Assembly: GCA_000741495.1 (NCBI GenBank)
Contig: JGZV01000002.1
Location: forward strand, 124,001-188,000
DNA: 64,000 nucleotides
DNA from: Bifidobacterium thermophilum
Lineage (GTDB): Bacteria; Actinomycetota; Actinomycetes; Actinomycetales; Bifidobacteriaceae
Direction of reading: 5' to 3'
The notes below the pieces were generated by a model. The model saw only the letters and a list, made by a program, of their open reading frames with translations, had not been told where the DNA came from and did no database searches. Each line of letters begins with the position of its first letter. The stretch's first letter is position 1. The position numbers and the translations under genes were made by a program. Below are positions 59,366 to 64,000 of the stretch, piece by piece.

Positions 59366-60775
59366 TCAGATCGTGAACTGGGCGTACTGTCCGCCCGCCT
59401 GCGGGCTCATTCCGTCGGACGGGTCGCCCTGCGCGTAGGAGAATTCGTCGGATGCCAGCAAATCGGCGGGTTTCTTATCGGGATGCTGGTAGAGGATATC
59501 CAACAGCTCAATGAAATCACGAATCACCTCGCGCGGCGTAATATGCGAATCCGCTCCAACCCGCTCATATTCCACGCGTATGAACATCGCGGGGTCGTCA
59601 TCGCCCAATACCGGCTCATACCCGTAGAGCCGGGCGTGAATGTCGGCGAGCTTGCCCGCGAGTACGAGCATCTCCTCTGGGCCCAGCGGGTCGAGGTGAA
59701 TGACCGGGGCCAACAGGTCACGCGACCCCTCCTTGGAGAATCGCCCGTCGGCGAGCCGGCTGCGCAGCGCCTCATAGCTGTAGATGCCGCGATGCCGGTC
59801 CTCCACGCACTGCGGGGTGCCGCACATAATGATGCCCAAGTGATGCGCCTTGCCCTGCATGGTGTCGTTGTACATGGTGAGCATCTTCTCGTAGTTGTTC
59901 TGCCGACTGATGGCGTTCGGGATTTTGTAGATGTTGACCAGTTCATCGATCATGACAATCAGCCCGCGATAGCCGGCCTTGACGAGGAAATCGGCGAACA
60001 ACTTGAGATAGTCGTACCAGTTGTCGTCGCCGATGATGACGCCGACGCCCAGCTCGCCGCGTGCCTCGGTCTTGGTTGCGTATTCGCCGCGGAACCATTT
60101 GAGCACGCGCCCCACGGTCTCATCATCGCCTTGCTGGCTGGCATGGTAGTACATGGTCAGCAGGCGCGCGAAATCGAAGCCGTGGACCATATCCTGCATG
60201 GATGCGATGGTCTCGGCGATGGTTTGATCCACGCGGGCTGCGAATTCAGGGTCGTCAGGGCCGGGCATAGCACCGGTTTCGCCGGCGAGCGCCGTGGCGG
60301 TGTCAGTTTGTACGGTGGCGATCCACCGGTCGAGGATGAGCGGGAGTGCCCCGCCTTCCGGCCGTGTTTTGGTGGACATGTTGCGCATGAGTTCACGGTA
60401 GGTGGCCAGGCCTTGCCCTTTGGTGCCTTGTAGGCGGCGTTCCGGGGAGAGGTCGGCGTCGACGACGACGAAGCCGCGGTCCATGACGTGGGTGCGGACG
60501 GCTTGTAGGAGGAAGCTTTTGCCGCTGCCGTATCGGCCTTCGATGAAGCGGAATGCTGCTCCCCCGCCTTCGATGATGTCGACGTCGTGGAGGATGGCTT
60601 CGATTTCGCGTCGGCGGCCGACGGTGATGTAGGGCAGGCCGATGCGGGGTACGACGCCGCCTTTGAGGGAGTTGATGATGACTCCGGCGATGCGTTTGGG
60701 AACTTGTCGGCGTGGCGTAGTCTGCCCTGCTTCCGCACTGCCAGGGGTGTTGGCTGCCGATTCGGTATGGTCCAT
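59366..60775 (-). CDS. BrxD-like (DUF2791) P-loop ATPase
   Basis: The 469-residue protein has a P-loop GRYGSGKSFLLQAV (near 80) and Walker B LIVMIDELVNIYK (near 272), the pattern of DUF2791/BrxD ATPases of BREX systems. Further conserved blocks are DADLSPERRLQG and IIMCGTPQCVEDRHRGIYSYEALRSRL in parts. I prefer the ATG at 60775 (after AAGGA) over one at 60826 that overlaps the TerB gene. It directly precedes the helicase gene. Confidence 0.88.
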   Translation of the reverse strand: MDHTESAANTPGSAEAGQTTPRRQVPKRIAGVIINSLKGGVVPRIGLPYITVGRRREIEAILHDVDIIEGGGAAFRFIEGRYGSGKSFLLQAVRTHVMDRGFVVVDADLSPERRLQGTKGQGLATYRELMRNMSTKTRPEGGALPLILDRWIATVQTDTATALAGETGAMPGPDDPEFAARVDQTIAETIASMQDMVHGFDFARLLTMYYHASQQGDDETVGRVLKWFRGEYATKTEARGELGVGVIIGDDNWYDYLKLFADFLVKAGYRGLIVMIDELVNIYKIPNAISRQNNYEKMLTMYNDTMQGKAHHLGIIMCGTPQCVEDRHRGIYSYEALRSRLADGRFSKEGSRDLLAPVIHLDPLGPEEMLVLAGKLADIHARLYGYEPVLGDDDPAMFIRVEYERVGADSHITPREVIRDFIELLDILYQHPDKKPADLLASDEFSYAQGDPSDGMSPQAGGQYAQFTI

Positions 60776-60810
60776 GTGCGCGTCCTTCACGTTGGTATGG
60801 TGGCGTGCGG

Positions 60811-62994
60811 CTAGCGTGCCAGCCATTGCCGCAGGTCGTCTTCGTAGTCTTCGATGATAACGGGCCGGTCGCCGTCGAATTCGATGACGGTGTCGCCGAT
60901 CTCGTCCATCATGCGTTCGTTGATCCGGTCTACCAGCATACTCAGGCTTTCGTGCCGGTGGCGTAGCTCGTCCTCGTATGGTTCGCCGTTGAGCAGTGAG
61001 CGAACAAGGAAGCGTTCGGGATCGTCGGTTCCGGGGTGCGCTGCGGATTGCTCTCCGGGTTTCGCGGTGGGGTGCGCTGTGGGTGTGGGAGTCGTCGCAG
61101 GTGCGGCCTGTGGAGTGGATGGCGGTGTCGGCGGATTGGCTGGCTGTGCTTCCTGTTGCTCGGCGGGTTGTGCCGAAGACTTATGTACTGCAGGTGCTTG
61201 TACCGCAGTCGGTTGCGATGCGGCTGGCTCACTGATGGTTTCCGCCGTGTCTTCGACTTGTGTGTCTTGGTCGTCGACGATGAGCGCGTCCCGGGTGAGG
61301 TCGGCGTCGTGGCGGATGCTGGCGAGCGCCTGCATGTCGATGGTGATATGTGGCCGGGCGGCTTCTTCGCGTTCGTGTTCGATGGTCTCGATTGTCCGGG
61401 CGATGACCGGTGTCAGGCTTGCGGCGAGACTACCTGATGCGGGCGCTTTCATGGGGTGGCCGAAGTGGTGGTGCAGGCGCAGTTGCCTGTCGATTTCGCG
61501 GGTGATGTCGCCGAATGTGCGATTTATGGAGCCGTTCAGGTTGTAGGCGTGCAGGTGCCAGCCGTCCTCGGGGGTCCACTGGTAGTAGCGGATGGGGTCG
61601 ATGGTCACGGTTTGCGGTTCATGCCTAGTCAGGCGCATGAGCCCGTAGTCGGGCTGCGGCTGGTAGCGTTGCGTGTCAAGGTAGATTGCATCCCAAAACA
61701 GGGATGTGCTTTCTTGCGGCAGTGGGCCGAAGCAGGTGTCGGCGAGGCTGGAGGCGCGGGTTTTCAAGTGTTCGTCGATGGCGGCGCAGATGCGTCGCAG
61801 GGAGTAGCGCACGATGTCGGCGTGGCGTTTGACGAATGCTGAGGTATCGAGGTGGTATCCGGACAGGTGCATGGCCGCATTGAGGTAGTCTTCGTCGCTG
61901 GCGGACTCGGGGTGCGTGACGGTGTCGATCATCTCGTCGTAGGCGATGACTGGGAAGGTGTCTTCGCTGATGTGTTCGGTGAGGTTGCGGTCGATGAGGT
62001 AGTCGCGAATCCACATGTCGATGGTTTCCGCGTAGCGTCGGTCCTGCCAGGCGTAGCTGTGGGCGATGCGGGCGAGTTGGCTCAAGCCTTGGTCGGCGTC
62101 GGGTTCGATGCCGCAGATGATTTCGTAGGCGCGGACTTTGGAGAACGCCATGCACGTGTCGTACCAGTCGCGTTCGCGTGGCGTGGGGCCGGCGTCGCCG
62201 TCGATTCTGGACCGGTCAGGGTGGTCTGCCTGGTCGGTGCGGTCAAGGAACCGGGTGCGCCAGGCGAAATATCCGCGCAGCTGGTGGTTGTCCATATCCC
62301 GGTAAGTGGGGTGCTGCCAGCGGAAGATGCCGTGCCAGTCGTAGTCGTCGCGGTAGTCGGCCACGGATGCGCCTTGCAGGTAGAAGTCGAGGGCGCGGCC
62401 GAGCGTCACGTCGCGGAAAGTGTAGTGGGCGCGGATGGCTCGCATGCGGCGCAGGCGGGCGGGCAGGATGCTTTGCCGGGAGTTGCTTTGCCGCGTGGTA
62501 ATAGGACGGGCCGGGCGCAGAAGGCGCACTGGGCGAGACGGGCGCGCGGCGAGGTCTGATTCCTCGGGCATGATGATGGGCTGGTCGCGGTACGTCCGTG
62601 GTATGGCTCGCCCCGCGGGCTGGTTCGGATGCGCGGGCTGGGTTGCTTCGGATGCGATGGAGTCGTTGCGCCCGTAGACCGTTCCGGTATCTGCGGAATC
62701 GGGATACGGTTCGTAGCCGCCGGGCTGGATGCCCGGACGGCGATGAGTGTTGGCAGGCTGGCCGTCCGCATCCTCGACATGCCCGAAAACGCCGGATGCA
62801 ACGATCCTGTCCGATGCGGGAGCGCCCGATGCGGCGGGTTTTATGGGGATGGGCGTGTCAGTGTATACCGTGTCATGCATTCGCACCCGCGTCGAGGCGG
62901 CATCATCCGTCGAGACGGATTGCTGCGATGGGTCTTCCAGCGTCGCTATAGGGTTCGTTTTCGTTTCGGGCGCAGAGAATCGCGTTGCTTGCAC
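60811..62994 (-). CDS. TerB-N/TerB-C domain protein
   Basis: The 727-residue protein starts with a disordered segment of about 170 residues rich in Pro, Ala, Arg and Thr. A TerB-N domain follows (about 195-400), with FYLQGASVADYRDDYDW and PTYRDMDNHQLRGYFAWRTR, then AFSKVRAYEIICGIEPDADQG. A Pro/Ala/Gln/Thr-rich linker (about 590-660) leads to a C-terminal TerB-C domain (about 663-727: LNGEPYEDELRHRH, MLVDRINERMMDEIGDTVIE). TerB domains belong to tellurite- and phage-linked stress systems. The GTG at 62994 overlaps the YjbR-like gene by 92 bp and has no good ribosome-binding site; an ATG at 62880 would avoid the overlap. Confidence 0.85.
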   Translation of the reverse strand: MQATRFSAPETKTNPIATLEDPSQQSVSTDDAASTRVRMHDTVYTDTPIPIKPAASGAPASDRIVASGVFGHVEDADGQPANTHRRPGIQPGGYEPYPDSADTGTVYGRNDSIASEATQPAHPNQPAGRAIPRTYRDQPIIMPEESDLAARPSRPVRLLRPARPITTRQSNSRQSILPARLRRMRAIRAHYTFRDVTLGRALDFYLQGASVADYRDDYDWHGIFRWQHPTYRDMDNHQLRGYFAWRTRFLDRTDQADHPDRSRIDGDAGPTPRERDWYDTCMAFSKVRAYEIICGIEPDADQGLSQLARIAHSYAWQDRRYAETIDMWIRDYLIDRNLTEHISEDTFPVIAYDEMIDTVTHPESASDEDYLNAAMHLSGYHLDTSAFVKRHADIVRYSLRRICAAIDEHLKTRASSLADTCFGPLPQESTSLFWDAIYLDTQRYQPQPDYGLMRLTRHEPQTVTIDPIRYYQWTPEDGWHLHAYNLNGSINRTFGDITREIDRQLRLHHHFGHPMKAPASGSLAASLTPVIARTIETIEHEREEAARPHITIDMQALASIRHDADLTRDALIVDDQDTQVEDTAETISEPAASQPTAVQAPAVHKSSAQPAEQQEAQPANPPTPPSTPQAAPATTPTPTAHPTAKPGEQSAAHPGTDDPERFLVRSLLNGEPYEDELRHRHESLSMLVDRINERMMDEIGDTVIEFDGDRPVIIEDYEDDLRQWLAR

Positions 62995-63349
62995 GTCGAC
63001 ATCTTCTGCGGGGCTGCGATGCCATCGCGTAGGATGACGTCAGATAGTCGGCCATGGTTGGCAGATCAACCGTCCCATCAAGTTTGATGAACATCCACGT
63101 GTCATGGTCGGCCTTGACGGTCGGCCCAAACCCCGGAAGGGTGAGCAACGACGCGATATGCGCAGGCTCGCAGCGCACGACGAGATCATGCCCGCCGATC
63201 AGCATGGCGTATCTCCTGCCGGTCGCCGGGTGGTCGAAAACGAGACTTCCCGGCACTCGCCCGCCCGGGCGGGGTTGGGTATGCAGCCGCTGTAGCGCAA
63301 ACCGCACAATCTCCTGCACGAAATCCCGTGTTCCGCCCGTTAATGCCAT
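62903..63349 (-). CDS. MmcQ/YjbR-like protein
   Basis: The 148-residue protein has the YjbR pattern: ATGRRYAMLIGGHDLVVRCEP in parts, DHDTWMFIKLDGTVDLPTMADYLTSSYAM at its core end. The last 40 residues (SQPRRRCRRASNAIL...) do not resemble the family and overlap the TerB reading frame, so the stop may have moved. YjbR proteins have a double-wing DNA-binding-like fold of unknown role. It lies first in the run leading to the helicase and is divergent from the nitrilase gene. Confidence 0.6.
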   Translation of the reverse strand: MALTGGTRDFVQEIVRFALQRLHTQPRPGGRVPGSLVFDHPATGRRYAMLIGGHDLVVRCEPAHIASLLTLPGFGPTVKADHDTWMFIKLDGTVDLPTMADYLTSSYAMASQPRRRCRRASNAILCARNENEPYSDAGRPIAAIRLDG

Positions 63350-63392
63350 ACCGCCGAGTCTAGTGTGGACGCCTCACCGTGTGAGACGGGTG

Positions 63393-63422
63393 TTGTCGCA
63401 GCCGCATCGCAGCCGATACGAT
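63393..63422 (+). promoter_or_regulatory. Promoter of nitrilase gene, probably leaderless
   Basis: TTGTCG (63393-63398) and TACGAT (63417-63422) are spaced 18 bp. The -10 box ends 6 nt before the ATG at 63429 and no Shine-Dalgarno sequence is present, so transcription should begin at or next to the start codon. Confidence 0.55.
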
Positions 63423-63428
63423 ACCGGT

Positions 63429-64000
63429 ATGAAAATCGCGCTGGCACAAATGGGCATGACCCGCAGCATCAAAGACAATCTCAAGACAAGCCTTGCGATG
63501 ATCGCCGATGCCGCCGACAACCATGCCGATATGGTCGTCTTCCCGGAAATCCAGTTCTCCCCGTTCTTCCCGCAATACCCGGCATCGTCTTCTCCCCTCG
63601 ACGCAGGCGGATACGCGATGCGGCTCGACAACCCTGCAATCGAAGCGATCCGCAAGGCATGCGCGGACAGGCGGATCATGGCATGCCCGAACGCGTATCT
63701 TATGGAGCCAGACGGCCGCCGGATTGACACCACACTCGTCATCGGCGCCGACGGCAGCCTGCTCGGCCGGCAAGGCATGGTGCATATCGCACAGGCGGAA
63801 TGCTTCTACGAGCAGGACTATTACGCGCCGGATGATGCGATCCGCATTATCGACACGCCGTTCGGCACGATTGGCGTCTGCGTATGCTTCGACCGCCACT
63901 ACCCCGAGACGATCCGCACGCTCGCCCTGCGCGGTGCCGACCTCGTGGTCATCCCCACGGCCAACACGAGCGCCGAACCCGAGGAGATGTTCCTTCAGGA
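63429..64000 (+). CDS. Carbon-nitrogen hydrolase (nitrilase superfamily), 3' end outside window
   Basis: The first 190 residues show a nitrilase fold: MKIALAQMGMT, VVFPEIQFSPFF with catalytic Glu40, and GVCVCFDRHYPETIR with the probable catalytic Cys153. The expected catalytic lysine in the K-MVHI context is absent: residues 113-120 read GRQGMVHI and there is no lysine at all between about 80 and 160. The family hydrolyses amides or carbamoyl groups. The enzyme may be altered or inactive. The C-terminus lies beyond the window. Confidence 0.85.
   Translation, partial: MKIALAQMGMTRSIKDNLKTSLAMIADAADNHADMVVFPEIQFSPFFPQYPASSSPLDAGGYAMRLDNPAIEAIRKACADRRIMACPNAYLMEPDGRRIDTTLVIGADGSLLGRQGMVHIAQAECFYEQDYYAPDDAIRIIDTPFGTIGVCVCFDRHYPETIRTLALRGADLVVIPTANTSAEPEEMFLQ

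Noticed and set aside
55275-63349. Complete BREX or Pgl system
   Set aside because: BrxD-like and BrxHI-like genes are present, but no PglX methyltransferase, PglZ phosphatase, BrxC/PglY or PglW gene lies within the window.

Overview
The window looks like Bifidobacterium chromosome. It is GC-rich. It carries the actinobacterial order rpsD / DUF948 / alaS / ruvX / mltG / aroC / aroKB / aroQ, a SufBDCSU Fe-S operon, and a very large cell-wall-anchored amylopullulanase beside a second secreted alpha-amylase, which points to a starch-degrading species. I cannot fix the species from sequence alone. No rRNA, CRISPR array, insertion sequence or prophage was recognised.

Layout. 1-6.2 kb: hemW (cut by the window edge), lepA, rpsT (TTG start), a TRIC-type channel, ilvE, and rplY with a long structured leader. 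6.5-13 kb: an alpha/beta hydrolase, the three-gene proton-translocating transhydrogenase (its pntA carries a displaced-frame segment) and a long-chain acyl-CoA ligase. 13-17.7 kb: the operon HIT-phoH-ybeY-CNNM/CBS-era, read on the minus strand. 17.7-18.8 kb: about 1 kb without a gene, holding structured DNA, a 40-bp tandem repeat and tRNA-Leu(GAG). 19-27 kb: rsmE, a SpoU methyltransferase, then sufB-D-C-S-U plus a DUF59 (SufT-like) gene. 27-36.5 kb: pyrG, a noncoding region with six copies of an 11-mer, and two amylolytic genes that share a LacI-like motif. 36.6-50 kb: shikimate pathway genes, mltG, ruvX, alaS, two small membrane proteins, a histidine phosphatase, a frameshifted acyltransferase-SGNH gene, a holin-like protein and rpsD. 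50-55 kb: a PcrA/UvrD helicase and a purine salvage pair (xpt plus an NCS2 permease).

55.2-63.4 kb is the accessory part. An AlbA_2/GHKL-ATPase/winged-helix protein converges on a minus-strand run: a YjbR-like gene, a TerB-N/TerB-C protein, a BrxD-like (DUF2791) P-loop ATPase and an Lhr/BrxHI-like helicase. No methyltransferase, PglZ or other BREX core gene is visible. This is the best candidate for an under-described defence or DNA-processing system. The window ends inside a nitrilase-superfamily gene that lacks the usual catalytic lysine.

Two genes (pntA, and the acyltransferase) show paired +1/-1 frame displacements, the first shift in each lying at a homopolymer. These are either sequencing errors or real slippage events, and should be checked before any functional reading.
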